NCBI RefSeq assembly: GCF_001894985.1
Contig: NZ_BCXG01000007.1
Coordinates: forward strand, 226,667 to 290,666
Direction of reading: 5' to 3'
DNA length: 64,000 bases
Origin: Rhodococcus tukisamuensis NBRC 100609
Lineage (GTDB): Bacteria > Actinomycetota > Actinomycetes > Mycobacteriales > Mycobacteriaceae
Position numbers and translations under genes: made by a program. The notes under the pieces are model-generated. The model saw only the letters and a program-made list of their open reading frames with translations, did no database searches and was not told where the DNA came from. The stretch's first letter is position 1. Each line of letters starts with the position of its first letter. This document shows positions 35,666-45,925 of this stretch, one piece after another.

Positions 35666-37910
35666 TCAGATCGTGCCCCAACTGTGCCGACAGCTTCTCG
35701 AGCAGTCCGGTGGCCGCGTCCGCGATCACCGTGCCGGGCGGGAAGATGGCGGCTGCGCCGGCCTGGTACAGCTCCTCGAAGTCGCCGGGCGGGATGACGC
35801 CGCCGACCACGACCATGATGTCGGGGCGGCCCACCGCGGCGAGCGCCTCCCGCAGCGCCGGCACCAGGGTGAGGTGTCCGGCGGCCAGGGAGGAGACACC
35901 GACGACGTGCACGTCGGCGTCGGCGGCCTGGTTGGCCACCTCTTCGGGGGTCTGGAACAGCGGTCCGACGTCGACGTCGAAGCCGAGGTCGGCGAAGGCG
36001 GTGGAGATCACCTTCTGGCCGCGGTCGTGTCCGTCCTGGCCCATCTTGGCGACCAGGATGCGGGGACGACGACCCTCGGCCGCGGCGAACGCCTCGACGA
36101 GTTCGGTTGCGGTAGCGATGTTCTCCGCCTTTCCGGCCTCGTCCCGGTACACACCGCTGATGGTCCGGATCTCGGCCTGGTGACGCCCGTAGACCTTCTC
36201 GAGCGCGTCGGAGATCTCCCCGACAGTGGCCTTCGCGCGGGCCGCGTTCACGGCGAGCGCGAGCAGGTTGTTCTCCATGCCGCCCTCGGCGGACGCCGCC
36301 GCCCGGGTGAGCTCGGCGAGCGCGGCCTGCGTCGCGGCCTCGTCCCGCTCGGCCCGCAGCGCCGCGAGCTTCGCGAGCTGCTCCGCACGCACCTTGGAGT
36401 TCTCGACCTTGAGCACCTCGATGCTGTCCGGCTCGTCCGGCACGTACTTGTTGACGCCGATCAGCGGCTGGCGGCCGGAGTCGATCCGGGCCTGGGTGCG
36501 GGCCGCGGCCTCCTCGATGCGGAGCTTCGGGATACCTTCGCTGATGGCCTGCGCCATGCCGCCGGCCTCCTCCACCTCGGCGATGTGCGCGCGCGCACGG
36601 TTCGCCAGCTGGTGGGTGAGCCACTCGACGTAGTGCGATCCGCCCCAGGGGTCGATCGGCCGGGTGGTGCCGGACTCCTGCTGCAGCAGCAGCTGGGTGT
36701 TGCGCGCGATGCGAGCCGAGAAGTCGGTCGGCAGCGCGATCGCCTCGTCGAGCGCGTTGGTGTGCAACGACTGGGTGTGCCCCTGGGTCGCGGCCATCGC
36801 CTCGACGCAGGTCCGCCCGACGTTGTTGAACACGTCCTGCGCGGTCAGCGACCAGCCGGAGGTCTGCGAGTGGGTACGCAGCGAGAGCGACTTCGCGCTC
36901 TTGGGCTCGAACTTCTCGACCAGCTCGGCCCACAGCAGGCGGCCGGCACGCAGCTTGGCCACCTCCATGAAGAAGTTCATGCCGATGGCCCAGAAGAACG
37001 ACAGCCGCGGTGCGAACTTGTCGATCTCCATGCCCGCGTCCAGGCCGGCACGGATGTACTCCACGCCGTCGGCGAGGGTGTACGCCAGCTCCAGGTCGGC
37101 CGTCGCGCCGGCCTCCTGGATGTGGTAGCCGGAGATGGAGATCGAGTTGAACTTCGGCATCTTCGCGCTGGCGAAGGCGAAGATGTCGGAGATGATCCGC
37201 ATCGACGGCTTCGGCGGGTAGATGTAGGTGTTGCGGACCATGAACTCCTTCAGAATGTCATTCTGAATGGTTCCGGCGAGCTGCTCGGGCGTGACGCCCT
37301 GCTCCTCGGCCGCGACGACGTACAGCGCGAGAATCGGCAGCACCGCGCCGTTCATCGTCATCGACACCGACACCTGCGACAGGTCGATCCCGTCGAAGAG
37401 CTGACGCATGTCGAGGATCGAGTCGATGGCCACACCGGCCATGCCGACATCGCCGGCGACGCGCGGGTGGTCGGAGTCGTAGCCGCGGTGCGTCGCGAGG
37501 TCGAACGCGACCGACAGGCCCTTCTGTCCCGACGCCAGGTTGCGGCGGTAGAAGGCGTTCGACTCGGCCGCGGTGGAGAAGCCGGCGTACTGGCGAATCG
37601 TCCACGGCTGGTTGACGTACATGGTCGGGTACGGGCCACGCAGGAACGGCGCCGCGCCCGGGAAGCTGTCGAGCGGGTAGCCCTCGGCCTCCGCCGCGTC
37701 ACGGTCGGCCTTGGTGAAGACCGGCTTGACGTCGATGCCCTCGGGGGTGGACCACACCACCTCGTCGGCGGTGTAGTTGTTCGCGGCCGCCGCCTCCGCG
37801 ATGTGCGCGGCGGACTGGTCCACGGTGGGCGCCTGCGGGGCGGGCGCGGCCGGGTCCGTCAGCGGGACGTCGGCGAAGCTGCCGATCAGGTGGCCGACGC
37901 GGCTGGTCAT
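35655..37910 (-). CDS. mutB: Methylmalonyl-CoA mutase large subunit
   Basis: A 751-residue subunit that converts (R)-methylmalonyl-CoA to succinyl-CoA, linking propionate and odd-chain or branched substrate breakdown to the TCA cycle. The TIM barrel contains [20 protein letters not shown]. The C-terminal cobalamin domain has [10 protein letters not shown], with the axial His of the DxHxxG motif. The ATG overlaps the mutA stop by four bases. Equivalent to Rv1493. Confidence 0.97.
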   Translation of the reverse strand: MTSRVGHLIGSFADVPLTDPAAPAPQAPTVDQSAAHIAEAAAANNYTADEVVWSTPEGIDVKPVFTKADRDAAEAEGYPLDSFPGAAPFLRGPYPTMYVNQPWTIRQYAGFSTAAESNAFYRRNLASGQKGLSVAFDLATHRGYDSDHPRVAGDVGMAGVAIDSILDMRQLFDGIDLSQVSVSMTMNGAVLPILALYVVAAEEQGVTPEQLAGTIQNDILKEFMVRNTYIYPPKPSMRIISDIFAFASAKMPKFNSISISGYHIQEAGATADLELAYTLADGVEYIRAGLDAGMEIDKFAPRLSFFWAIGMNFFMEVAKLRAGRLLWAELVEKFEPKSAKSLSLRTHSQTSGWSLTAQDVFNNVGRTCVEAMAATQGHTQSLHTNALDEAIALPTDFSARIARNTQLLLQQESGTTRPIDPWGGSHYVEWLTHQLANRARAHIAEVEEAGGMAQAISEGIPKLRIEEAAARTQARIDSGRQPLIGVNKYVPDEPDSIEVLKVENSKVRAEQLAKLAALRAERDEAATQAALAELTRAAASAEGGMENNLLALAVNAARAKATVGEISDALEKVYGRHQAEIRTISGVYRDEAGKAENIATATELVEAFAAAEGRRPRILVAKMGQDGHDRGQKVISTAFADLGFDVDVGPLFQTPEEVANQAADADVHVVGVSSLAAGHLTLVPALREALAAVGRPDIMVVVGGVIPPGDFEELYQAGAAAIFPPGTVIADAATGLLEKLSAQLGHDLSGS

Positions 37911-39805
37911 TTCACTCCCAAGGTGTCAAGCAGGCCGGACAGGGCCGACACTGCGTCGATACGAGCGGTGAGGAAGCCGTCGGGGCGGTCGGAACCCTCC
38001 GCGTCGGCAAAGGTCTTCTCGGGACCGGCGAGCAGCACCGTCTCGATGCCGGCCGCGCGCAGCGCGTCGACCGCGGGCACACCGTCCGTGCCGTAACGCT
38101 TGTCTGTGCCGCAGAGCACCGCGACCGTGGTGCCCGCGTCCCGCACGACGCCCGGCAGGGTGCCGAGGTCGAGGGTGCCCGGGTTGACGGCCTCGATGCC
38201 GCCGGAGGCCAGCAGGTTCGACGCGAAGGTGGTGCGGCCGTTGTGCTCGGCCACCGAGCCGAGCGCGGCGAGCAGCACCTTGGGCCGCGAGCCGTTCTCC
38301 GCCAGGTAGCTGTCGGACCGGGTGCGGAGCGCCTCGAAGGCGGCGCCGTAACGGGCGACGTCGTCGAGCGGGGCGCTCGCGCCGACCGGCAGCGGCTTCT
38401 CGTCGAGGTTCGGGAACTCGTTGACGCCGGTCACCGCGGTCTTGCGGTGCGCGATGTCGGACTCGCGGGCCGCGCGGGTGACCGCGATCCGGTCCGCGAC
38501 CAGACCGGACTCGAGCGCCGCGGCGAACCCGCCGTCGGCCTCGATCTGCTGGAAGAACTCCCAGGCCTTGGCCGCGATCGAGGCGGTCAGGTCCTCGACG
38601 AACCAGGAACCGGCGGCGGGGTCGAGGACCCGGCCGAGGTGCGACTCCTCGAGCAGCAGCAGCTGGGTGTTGCGGGCGATGCGAGCCGCGAAGGACTTGG
38701 AGGTCTCCAGCGTCCCCGCCGGCACCGCGGCGTCGAACGGCAGCACGGTCACCGAGTCGGCACCGCCGACGCCGGCGCCGAACGCGGCGAGCGTGGTGCG
38801 GAGCATGTTCACCCACGGGTCCCGCTGGGTCATCATCGCGGCCGAGGTGACGGCGTGCTGAGGGGCGCCGCCGAACTCGGATGCGCCACACACCTGCGCG
38901 ATACGGGCCCACAGCTGGCGTCCGGCCCGGAGCTTGGCGATGGTCTGGAACTGGTCGTCGGAGGCCGAGAACCGGAACTCGACCTGGCCCAGCGCCTGCG
39001 AGATCGTGAGACCGGCGGAAGTCAGGGCCCGCAGGTACTCGAGCCCCGTCGCGATGGCCGCGCCGAGCTCCTCCGCGTCGCTGGCGCCCGCGTTGTGGAA
39101 CACGGTGCCGTCGACGGTGAGCGCGCGGACGGTCTCGTCGCGGCCCGCGGCGGTCTGCGCGAGTGCCACGGCGGCGGCGAGGTCCACGTCGGCCCGGTCG
39201 GCGAACCGACTCGTCAGCGGCGCGGCGCCGAGGCTCACGGTGACCGCGGCCCGGTCGGTGACGCCGTCACCGGCGGCGGCCCGCGCATCGAGCAGCGCGA
39301 GGACCTGCTCGGCCGCGGCCGCGGTGTCCGCGCCTGCGTCGAGGGTCAGCGGCGCGAGGTCGAGGAGTACGCCCTCGAGTGCCTTCGCCACGCCGGTGGC
39401 GGGCAGCGCGTCGGCGCCGACGCTGAGCCAGACGGCGCTGATGCCGTTCTCGAGGCCGTCGAGGATCGTCTGGTTGGTGGCGGCGGGATCCGACTCGCCG
39501 GCACCGAACGCCGCGCTGACGAGCCAACCCCGGTTCACGTCACGGTGTGCGTCGCGGCCGCGGACGAACGGGAACTCGCCCGGCAGGGCGGTCTCGGCGG
39601 TCTCGTCACGGCGCGTGTACAGCGGCGCGATGGTGACGCCGTCGTAGGTCGGGGTGTCGAGGAGCCGTTCCGGCTCCGCGGGCAGCTCGGACACGTCCAC
39701 CCGGCGGGCCTTCGCGAGCACCGCCGCCACCGCCTGCTGCCACGCCGCGTAGTCGCGGGCAGCCGCTTCGGCCTGTGAAGCGTGTGACACTGGAGCTTGT
39801 GACAC
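37907..39805 (-). CDS. mutA: Methylmalonyl-CoA mutase small subunit
   Basis: A 632-residue beta subunit of the heterodimeric mutase. It resembles the large subunit but lacks the DxHxxG cobalamin-binding motif, as expected. The GTG at 39805 has GAGGAAG upstream; a second GTG at 39790 is possible. It is the first gene of mutA-mutB-meaB, the order found in mycobacteria and Streptomyces, and is divergent from a VTT-domain gene. Confidence 0.94.
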   Translation of the reverse strand: MSQAPVSHASQAEAAARDYAAWQQAVAAVLAKARRVDVSELPAEPERLLDTPTYDGVTIAPLYTRRDETAETALPGEFPFVRGRDAHRDVNRGWLVSAAFGAGESDPAATNQTILDGLENGISAVWLSVGADALPATGVAKALEGVLLDLAPLTLDAGADTAAAAEQVLALLDARAAAGDGVTDRAAVTVSLGAAPLTSRFADRADVDLAAAVALAQTAAGRDETVRALTVDGTVFHNAGASDAEELGAAIATGLEYLRALTSAGLTISQALGQVEFRFSASDDQFQTIAKLRAGRQLWARIAQVCGASEFGGAPQHAVTSAAMMTQRDPWVNMLRTTLAAFGAGVGGADSVTVLPFDAAVPAGTLETSKSFAARIARNTQLLLLEESHLGRVLDPAAGSWFVEDLTASIAAKAWEFFQQIEADGGFAAALESGLVADRIAVTRAARESDIAHRKTAVTGVNEFPNLDEKPLPVGASAPLDDVARYGAAFEALRTRSDSYLAENGSRPKVLLAALGSVAEHNGRTTFASNLLASGGIEAVNPGTLDLGTLPGVVRDAGTTVAVLCGTDKRYGTDGVPAVDALRAAGIETVLLAGPEKTFADAEGSDRPDGFLTARIDAVSALSGLLDTLGVK

Positions 39806-39960
39806 GGTGTCTGCTTCCTCTCGGTTATTCGGGCACAGTCATTGTCCCGTGATGCTAGCGGCCGCCGAAACGGCCGCGATCGCGCGTGCCTGATTACCGC
39901 TCAGTAACATTGGCGTCGGTGGGTGAGCCGTCCCGACGGCACCAGGTAGCCTGGGCAATC

Positions 39961-40656
39961 GTGACAAGGTGGCTGCGCGACCCGAAGCTGATCGGGGCGT
40001 TGCTCCTGTTGCTCGCCCTCGCCGCGGCGGCGCTCCTCGTCCCGCATCCGTCGATCGACCAGATCCGCGAGTGGGCCGACTCGGTCGGCCCCGCCTTCCC
40101 CTTCGTATTCCTTGCGGTACACGCGGTCGTGACCGTCGCGCCGGTCCCCCGCACGGTCTTCACCCTCGCCGCGGGCGTGCTGTTCGGCTCGCTGACCGGC
40201 ATCGTGCTGGCGGTGGCCGCGACCACGCTCAGCGCCGCCCTCGCCCTGCTGCTGGTCCGCGCGGTGGGCCGCGACGTGGTTGCCGCCCGGCTGACGCACC
40301 CCGCAGTGCAGAAGGTGGACGACCGGCTGGCCCGGCGCGGCTGGCTTGCGGTCGGGTCGCTGCGGCTGATCGCGCCGGTGCCGTTCTCGGTGGTCAACTA
40401 CTGCAGCGGGGTGTCGTCGATCAGGTTCTGGCCGTTCGTCCTCGCCACCCTGGTCGCGGTGGTGCCCGGCACCATCGGCGTGGTGGTGCTCGGCGACGCC
40501 CTCGGCGGACAGACCAACCCGGCCCTGCTGGCGCTCTCCGGCGCCTGCATCGCAATCGGCGTCCTGGGCCTGGTGCTGGACACCCGAATGCCCGTGCCGG
40601 GCACCACCGTTCCGCTGTCGGAGTCGGAAGTGTCGACCGCCCTCAGGAAGGATTGA
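39961..40656 (+). CDS. TVP38/TMEM64 family membrane protein (VTT domain)
   Basis: A 231-residue membrane protein of the DedA/VTT superfamily. Typical blocks are TVAPVPRTVFTLAAGVLFG near residue 60 and LRLIAPVPFSVVNYCSG near residue 140. Related proteins act as lipid scramblases or flippases. The GTG at 39961 follows TAGCCT by eight bases, suggesting a leaderless transcript; upstream GTGs would add residues of no family resemblance. It matches the position of Rv1491c beside mutA. It is convergent with the SPFH gene, overlapping it by 14 bases. Confidence 0.85.
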   Translation: MTRWLRDPKLIGALLLLLALAAAALLVPHPSIDQIREWADSVGPAFPFVFLAVHAVVTVAPVPRTVFTLAAGVLFGSLTGIVLAVAATTLSAALALLLVRAVGRDVVAARLTHPAVQKVDDRLARRGWLAVGSLRLIAPVPFSVVNYCSGVSSIRFWPFVLATLVAVVPGTIGVVVLGDALGGQTNPALLALSGACIAIGVLGLVLDTRMPVPGTTVPLSESEVSTALRKD

Positions 40657-41836
40657 GCGGGTCCACCAGCAGGTCCATCACCGGCTCGGACGACGGGTTC
40701 GGCGGAACCGGAGGTTCGACCTGAAGTTGCTGCGGCGCCGGCGCATCCACCGACTTGTGCGCCACCGCCTCGGCCGCCGCCACCGCGCGCGCCACCGTCG
40801 GATCGGACTTGGTCTCGAACCAGCTCGCGACCTCCTCCGAGTCGTCCACCGGCGCCGCCGCGTCGTCCGTGGCACTCGGCTCGAACCGGAACACCCCGTC
40901 CTCGCCGGGCGCACCGAGCGTCTTCGCGAACCCCTTGAGGGCGTCGCCGAAGTCGCTGGGCAGCACCCACACCTTGTTCGCGTCGCCGCGGGCCATCTCC
41001 GGCAACGTCTGGAGGTACTGGTAGGCAAGCAGTTCCGGCGTCGGCTTGCCCGCCTTGATGGCCGCGAACACCTTCTCCACGGCCTTCGCCTCGCCCTGCG
41101 CCTGCAGGTACTTCGCGGCCCGCTCACCCTGCGCGCGCAGGATGCGGGACTGCCGCTCGCCCTCGGCGGTGAGGATCGACGCCTGCTTGGCGCCCTCCGC
41201 GGCGAGGATGCGGGACTGCTTGTCGCCCTCGGCGGTCTTGATCGCGGACTCCCGATGGCCCTCGGCGGTGAGGATGGTGGCCCGCTTCTCGCGGTCCGCC
41301 TTCATCTGCTTCTCCATCGACTCCTGGATCGACGGCGGCGGGTCGATGCTCTTGAGCTCGACGCGGGCGACGCGCAGGCCCCACCGGCCGGTGGCCTCGT
41401 CCAGCACGACGCGGAGCTGGCCGTTGATCGAGTCCCGCGAGGTGAGCGTCTCCTCCAGCGTCATCCCGCCCACGACGTTGCGCAGAGTGGTGGTGGTGAG
41501 CTGCTCGACACCGACGATGTAGTTGTTGATCTCGTACACCGCGGCCTGCGGGTTTGTCACCTGGAAGTAGACGACGGTGTCGATCGAGACCGTCAGGTTG
41601 TCCTGGGTGATCACCGGCTGCGGCGGGAAGGACACCACCCGCTCACGCAGGTCCACCTTGGCGCGGATCCGGTCCACGAACGGCACCAGGAAGGTCAGCT
41701 GACCGGACACCGTGCGCACGTACCGTCCGAGGCGCTCGATCACCGCCGCCTCGGCCTGCGGGACGATCGCGACGGACTTCGCCATCGTGATCACCACCAG
41801 CACGACGATCACTGCAAGAACGATGAGTGCGGCCAC
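40643..41836 (-). CDS. SPFH domain/stomatin-like protein (paraslipin)
   Basis: A protein of about 397 residues equivalent to Rv1488. An N-terminal membrane anchor (ALIVLAVIVVLVVITMA) precedes the SPFH domain (IPQ/VPQAEAAVIERLGRY, SFPPQPVITQDNL). A long coiled coil of AEG-containing repeats (LTAEGHRESAI, LAAEGAKQASI) follows. Such proteins oligomerise at membranes and organise lipid microdomains. The second GTG (41836) has GGAGAG eight bases upstream, while the first (41842) lies too close to it. The NfeD partner gene is just upstream. Confidence 0.92.
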   Translation of the reverse strand: MAALIVLAVIVVLVVITMAKSVAIVPQAEAAVIERLGRYVRTVSGQLTFLVPFVDRIRAKVDLRERVVSFPPQPVITQDNLTVSIDTVVYFQVTNPQAAVYEINNYIVGVEQLTTTTLRNVVGGMTLEETLTSRDSINGQLRVVLDEATGRWGLRVARVELKSIDPPPSIQESMEKQMKADREKRATILTAEGHRESAIKTAEGDKQSRILAAEGAKQASILTAEGERQSRILRAQGERAAKYLQAQGEAKAVEKVFAAIKAGKPTPELLAYQYLQTLPEMARGDANKVWVLPSDFGDALKGFAKTLGAPGEDGVFRFEPSATDDAAAPVDDSEEVASWFETKSDPTVARAVAAAEAVAHKSVDAPAPQQLQVEPPVPPNPSSEPVMDLLVDPLNPS

Positions 41837-41858
41837 TGTCACAACTCTCCAGACATTT

Positions 41859-42290
41859 CTAGGGTCCCCTCCACACGACGGCGGTCGCGCCGTCGATCTC
41901 CATCACGGTCACGGTGGTGCCGGGCAGGTACACCTCGGTCGGGTCGAGCGCGCGAGCGGTCCACACCTCGCCGCCGAGTTTGATCTGGCCGCCGTGCTCC
42001 GCGACCTCCGCCAGCACCGTTGCCTTCTTGCCCGGCAACGCCTCGGCGTTGGTGGCCAGCAGCGGCGGCTTGGCGAAGCGGCGCAGCAGGGCCGGGCGCA
42101 CGCCGAGCACGAGAACCAGCGAGGTCAACGCGAAGATCACCGCGTCCGCCCACACAGGCAGGTCGGTCACGCTGGTGACCCCCGCCGTCGCGAGGGCGCC
42201 GCCGGCCAGCATGAGGAGGAAGAAGTCCCCAGTCATCGCCTCGGCCCCTGCGAGCAAAACGCCTGCAACCAGCCAGATTATCGCCGCCAC
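41859..42290 (-). CDS. NfeD family membrane protein
   Basis: A 143-residue NfeD-like protein, equivalent to Rv1487. Three hydrophobic helices come first (WLVAGVLLAGAEAMTGDFF), followed by a C-terminal OB-fold domain (GKKATVLAEV, GEVWTARALD). NfeD proteins pair with SPFH proteins such as the downstream gene. GTG 42290 gives a start that lines up with the mycobacterial protein; a GTG at 42338 would add 16 residues. Confidence 0.85.
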   Translation of the reverse strand: MAAIIWLVAGVLLAGAEAMTGDFFLLMLAGGALATAGVTSVTDLPVWADAVIFALTSLVLVLGVRPALLRRFAKPPLLATNAEALPGKKATVLAEVAEHGGQIKLGGEVWTARALDPTEVYLPGTTVTVMEIDGATAVVWRGP

Positions 42291-42347
42291 GAGTCCATCT
42301 AACCAGAATCCGGCGCCGAGCCGGTGGGCTCGCGACACCGCCCCCGG

Positions 42348-43184
42348 TCACCCCTCGGCGAGCGGCTCGGTGACGAAGTCCACCAGACGCTCGACCGCGC
42401 CGATCAGCGGCGCCTCGAGGTCGCGGAAGCTCGACACCGCGCCGTAGACGCGCCGCCAACCGTCCTGCGGAGTCCCCCACCCCAGTTCCCGGCAGATGCC
42501 GGTCTTCCAGTCCTGTCCCCGCGGGATCTTCGGCCAGGCCTCGATGCCGACGGCCTTGGGCCGCACCGCTTCCCACACGTCGATGTACGGGTGACCGGTG
42601 ACCAGCACATGCGGGCCGAGGTTCTGCGTCATCCGCGACTCCTTCGAACCCTCCACCAGGTGGTCGGCCAGTACGCCGACCTTCCGCCCGGGACCGGGGC
42701 CGAACTCGGCCAGCCGGTCGGCCAGGTTGTCCAGGCCCTCGAGGTGCTCGACCACCACGCCCTCGACCCGGAGGTCGTGACCCCAGACCCGTTCGACCAG
42801 CGCGGCGTCGTGGATGCCCTCCACCCAGATCCGGCTGGGCAGCGCGGTACGGGCCCGCAGGCCCTCGACCCGGGTGGACCCGGACGCCGAGCGGGCCGGG
42901 GCGGCCTTCTTGACCGCGGTCGGCCGGACCAGCGTGACGGCCTTGCCGTCGATCAGGAAGGACGCCTCCCGCATCGCGAACAGCCGGGTCTGCCTGCGCC
43001 CGTCCTCGAGCCGGACGAAGTCGCCGTCGTACGTCTTCTCCATCCCGACCACGGCCCCGCAGTAGCCGGTGGCCGCGTCCTCCACGACGAGCCCCTTGTC
43101 GGCGGGGACCCGGGGTGCCGCCGGTCGGTGACGCCTGGTGTGGCCGGAGAAGATGTTGCCGCCGTACATGTCGCGTGAAGTCAC
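42348..43184 (-). CDS. DUF3097 family protein
   Basis: A 278-residue conserved actinobacterial protein, equivalent to Rv1486c. Blocks such as PSRIWVEGIHDAALVERVWG and HVLVTGHPYIDVWEAVRP are characteristic. The IWVEGIHDAALVE stretch resembles a Toprim-like fold, so nucleic-acid handling is possible but unproven. Start MTSRDMYGG; the N-terminus HTRRHRPAAPRVPADKGLVVED is well conserved. Divergent from the next gene. Confidence 0.88.
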   Translation of the reverse strand: MTSRDMYGGNIFSGHTRRHRPAAPRVPADKGLVVEDAATGYCGAVVGMEKTYDGDFVRLEDGRRQTRLFAMREASFLIDGKAVTLVRPTAVKKAAPARSASGSTRVEGLRARTALPSRIWVEGIHDAALVERVWGHDLRVEGVVVEHLEGLDNLADRLAEFGPGPGRKVGVLADHLVEGSKESRMTQNLGPHVLVTGHPYIDVWEAVRPKAVGIEAWPKIPRGQDWKTGICRELGWGTPQDGWRRVYGAVSSFRDLEAPLIGAVERLVDFVTEPLAEG

Positions 43185-43251
43185 GGACCATCACGCTAGG
43201 ACACCCGCTCGGTTCGTCCGAGCCCGCCACGCCGACCTATGCTGGATTACC

Positions 43252-44064
43252 GTGTCCTGTCCGAGTACCACCCTGGCCGTGTGGGCCGCCTCCTGGCTTG
43301 CCGGCTCCAGTTCGCCCGACGACGTCATCGACGCCGTACAGGCCTGGGCGCCCATGCATCTGGTCGGCGCCGCCGACGCCGAGGTCTCGGTGCAGTGGGA
43401 CCTGCCGTGGCCCGATCCCGAGGACGCGGGGCCCGTGCTGTTGCTGCGCGCGGTGCGGCAGGTGTCCGAGCGGGACCGCGAGGCGTCGATCGCCCTCGTG
43501 CTGCCCGCACCCGGCGACGTCCGCGGCCTGCCACCCGGGACCGCCTTCGCCGGCGCCGCCGTCCAGGCCGGCGAGGGCGTGCTGGTCGGCGCCCACGGCC
43601 GCGCCGGAATCGGCATCGTGCCGTCGGTGGAGGGACCGGATGTGTTGCGGTGGACGGTCTTTCCGGTGCCGGCGATTCCCGTCCCGGCCGAGCAGATCGG
43701 CCTCGGCGAGGCCGAGTACGAGCTGCGGCAGGCGGTCCGGGAAGCGGCGGACGCGTTGGCGTCGATGCGCGGCGGGTTCGCACCGGGAGAGGACGACCCG
43801 CGGGCCCGGATCGCCCGACTGCTCGCGGAGTACGCCCACCACGGCTACCCCGGCGCCATCCCGGACCGGGCCCTGCGGATCTTCGACACGGCCGACCAGG
43901 TGGCCGCGATCCTGACCGTCGCGGGCGACGCCGGCGGCCGGGCACAGTCCGCGGCCGGGGCCGCGGCCCGCGAGGACACCCTGCGTCCGCTGTGGTCCGC
44001 GGTGCGCGCGGCGCGCCTCGGCGCCGCGGGCGCGAGCATGCGCGCGGTGCTGCCGCGCACGTGA
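43252..44064 (+). CDS. Hypothetical protein
   Basis: A 270-residue soluble protein that I do not recognise. It is rich in acidic residues and Ala, with VGAADAEVSVQWDLPWPDPEDAGPV near residue 40-60 and a helical C-terminal half (AEQIGLGEAEYELRQAVREAAD). No signal peptide or membrane segment is visible. GTG 43252 follows TATGCT by eight bases, a good leaderless start. It opens the non-mycobacterial insertion between the Rv1486c and hemH equivalents. Confidence 0.75.
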   Translation: MSCPSTTLAVWAASWLAGSSSPDDVIDAVQAWAPMHLVGAADAEVSVQWDLPWPDPEDAGPVLLLRAVRQVSERDREASIALVLPAPGDVRGLPPGTAFAGAAVQAGEGVLVGAHGRAGIGIVPSVEGPDVLRWTVFPVPAIPVPAEQIGLGEAEYELRQAVREAADALASMRGGFAPGEDDPRARIARLLAEYAHHGYPGAIPDRALRIFDTADQVAAILTVAGDAGGRAQSAAGAAAREDTLRPLWSAVRAARLGAAGASMRAVLPRT

Positions 44065-44074
44065 GCGGGTCTGC

Positions 44075-44971
44075 CTACTTCACCGCGGTCAGGTACGTCG
44101 ACTTCCGGGTCAGGTCGGCGAGGTCCTCGGGGAGCTCGGGCACCGGCCGGCCGTAGTCGGCGGCCAGCTCGAGCGGGTTCGCCAGCGACACCGTCCACCC
44201 GCGCCCGGTCAGCCACTGCACCGGATCTGCCCGCTCGTCCTGGTAGAAGAGCTCGGCAATGTCCATGTCGCCGAACGGGTTCTGGGGGAAGTACTTCTCC
44301 CGCAGCTCCGCGAAACGCTTGATGTCGGTGCCCGCGCCGAATCCGTCGACCGCGAGACGGCTGCCCGGGCCGGAGAGCTCGTCGATCCGCTCGAACAGCG
44401 CATCGTGCGCCGCGCCGGGCAGGTACGGCAGCAGCCCTTCCGTCGACCACGCCGTGGGCCGGGCCGGGTCGAAACCCGCGGCCACGAGGGCGGCCGGCCA
44501 GTCCTCTCGCAGGTCGACGGCGACCGCACGCCGATCGGCCTTCGCCCGGGCACCGTGTTCGGCGAGCACCTCGCCCTTGAACTCGAGCACCTTGGGCTGG
44601 TCCACCTCGTACACCGTCGTGCCCGCCGGCCAGTCGAGCCGGTACGCCCGGGCGTCCAGTCCGGCGGCCACGATCACCGCCTGCCGAACCCCGGCCGCCG
44701 CAGCGGAGGTGAAGAAGTCGTCGAAGAATCTCGTCCTCAGCCCCATGAACCCGGGGAAGAAGAACGGCGTGTTCTCGAGCGGTGACGGGTCGGCCAGCAG
44801 TCCGGTGAAATGCGGCTCGCCCGCCGCATCGACGAACCACCGCGCACACTCGTCCCGGATCAGGGCGTCGGGCCTGGCCGTCTCCAACGCCCGGAATGTC
44901 GCCACACCCAACGCGGTGAGACCGACGCTGCTGACGATGTCCCAGGTGTCCCCGTCGGTCCGCATCATCAC
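44075..44971 (-). CDS. Class I SAM-dependent methyltransferase (TIGR00027 family)
   Basis: A 298-residue methyltransferase of the actinobacterial TIGR00027 family, which is expanded in mycobacteria. Signature blocks are VIVAAGLDARAYRLDW (SAM-binding loop), YEVDQPKVLEFK and WSTEGLLPYLP. Members may methylate polyketides or O-groups on lipids; the substrate here is unknown. A GTG at 44971 has GAGG seven bases upstream; ATGs at 44968 and 44965 follow directly. Confidence 0.9.
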   Translation of the reverse strand: MMMRTDGDTWDIVSSVGLTALGVATFRALETARPDALIRDECARWFVDAAGEPHFTGLLADPSPLENTPFFFPGFMGLRTRFFDDFFTSAAAAGVRQAVIVAAGLDARAYRLDWPAGTTVYEVDQPKVLEFKGEVLAEHGARAKADRRAVAVDLREDWPAALVAAGFDPARPTAWSTEGLLPYLPGAAHDALFERIDELSGPGSRLAVDGFGAGTDIKRFAELREKYFPQNPFGDMDIAELFYQDERADPVQWLTGRGWTVSLANPLELAADYGRPVPELPEDLADLTRKSTYLTAVK

Positions 44972-45101
44972 CGAAATGCCTCGCAATCCGTGTCGGCAGG
45001 CTCGGCTGGGCGACTGCTCAACCGCGCTGAACGACCAGGCAGGACGGCGGCCACCGGTACTGCGAGTGCGACACGACCTCACCGGCCGACAACCGCCGAT
45101 T

Positions 45102-45602
45102 CTACGCCCGGGCCCCGGGCTCCCCTCGGTCCATCGCGATGTGCCGGTCGATGCGGATGTGCTCGTCGAGCGTCGGATACCGCAGCCCGGTGTCGCGACC
45201 GTAGTCGCGTTCGCGCAGCCAGCCGTAGACGTCCCCCCAGAGCCAGACCCCGCCGGAGACCGTGTTGAACGGCACCGGGAACGGCGCGGTCCGGTGCCGT
45301 TCGCCGCGCACCCACTGCCCCACCGCCTGCCGGGTCACCCCGCCCCGGTCCGCGATGTCCTGACGCGTCACCAGGTCCGGATGTGTCCGATGCGGCCGCA
45401 CCCCGTGCGCCGTCAGGCGCTCGACCACGTCGGCGGCGGTGGTGACGGCGCGCATCCCCTCGGCGGTCATGGTCAGCAGTTGCAGCCCGTTCGCCTCATG
45501 GGCCCGTGAGCCGAGGTCGGCCGCCAGCGTGTGCTCCCGGGAGACGGTCAGCAGCGGTACCAGGAAGGTGAACTCGTAACGGTGGTAGAGGTCGTCGTGC
45601 AC
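45102..45602 (-). CDS. HTH-containing protein, putative regulator
   Basis: A 166-residue protein. Residues 81-99, DIADRGGVTRQAVGQWVRG, form a helix-turn-helix, followed by a stretch rich in Trp and Gly (GGVWLWGDVYGWL) as in helix-turn-helix proteins that pick partners in phage and toxin contexts. The N-terminal 75 residues form an alpha/beta region of no recognised family. The GTG start follows TACCTT by six bases, indicating a leaderless transcript. It sits against a truncated glycosidase remnant. Confidence 0.7.
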   Translation of the reverse strand: MHDDLYHRYEFTFLVPLLTVSREHTLAADLGSRAHEANGLQLLTMTAEGMRAVTTAADVVERLTAHGVRPHRTHPDLVTRQDIADRGGVTRQAVGQWVRGERHRTAPFPVPFNTVSGGVWLWGDVYGWLRERDYGRDTGLRYPTLDEHIRIDRHIAMDRGEPGARA

Positions 45603-45661
45603 CCCGTGAAGGTAGGCGGCCGCGGGCGCTTTCGCCCAACTGTGCTCGTGACCGGCGGCGA

Positions 45662-45901
45662 CCGGTACCGTCCGAAATCGTCCACTGCGAACGCAATCCG
45701 GGGCCGGTTGCCGCGCGCGCCGAGCGGCTCACCGGCGGCGCGCCGGAGTCCACCGACGGCACCACCTTCGCCGGGGCCACGGTGGCGGCGGACGGCACCT
45801 TCACTCCCGCCGCGGCGGAGTCCGTTCCGGCCGTCGGGGGCGGGTACCGCCTCGGCGCCGACGCCGCGAGCGCGGTGCTGCTGACCGCACCCGGTCGGTG
45901 A
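45662..45901 (+). pseudogene. 3' remnant of a glycoside hydrolase (GH79 C-terminal-like)
   Basis: An open plus-strand stretch without a start codon, ending TGA at 45899-45901. It encodes a segment including RLTGGAPESTDGTTFAG, VAADGTFTPAAAESVP and ASAVLLTAPGR. This beta-rich pattern resembles the C-terminal beta domain of GH79-type glycosidases. The upstream catalytic part is missing; the HTH gene on the other strand occupies the space. The family call is from pattern memory only. Confidence 0.4.
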
Positions 45902-45925
45902 CGCTTCCCAGTCAGGTGCCCGGCG

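Noticed and set aside
35673..38096. Long plus-strand open frame opposite mutB
   Set aside because: Antisense of methylmalonyl-CoA mutase; no ribosome-binding site or family resemblance.
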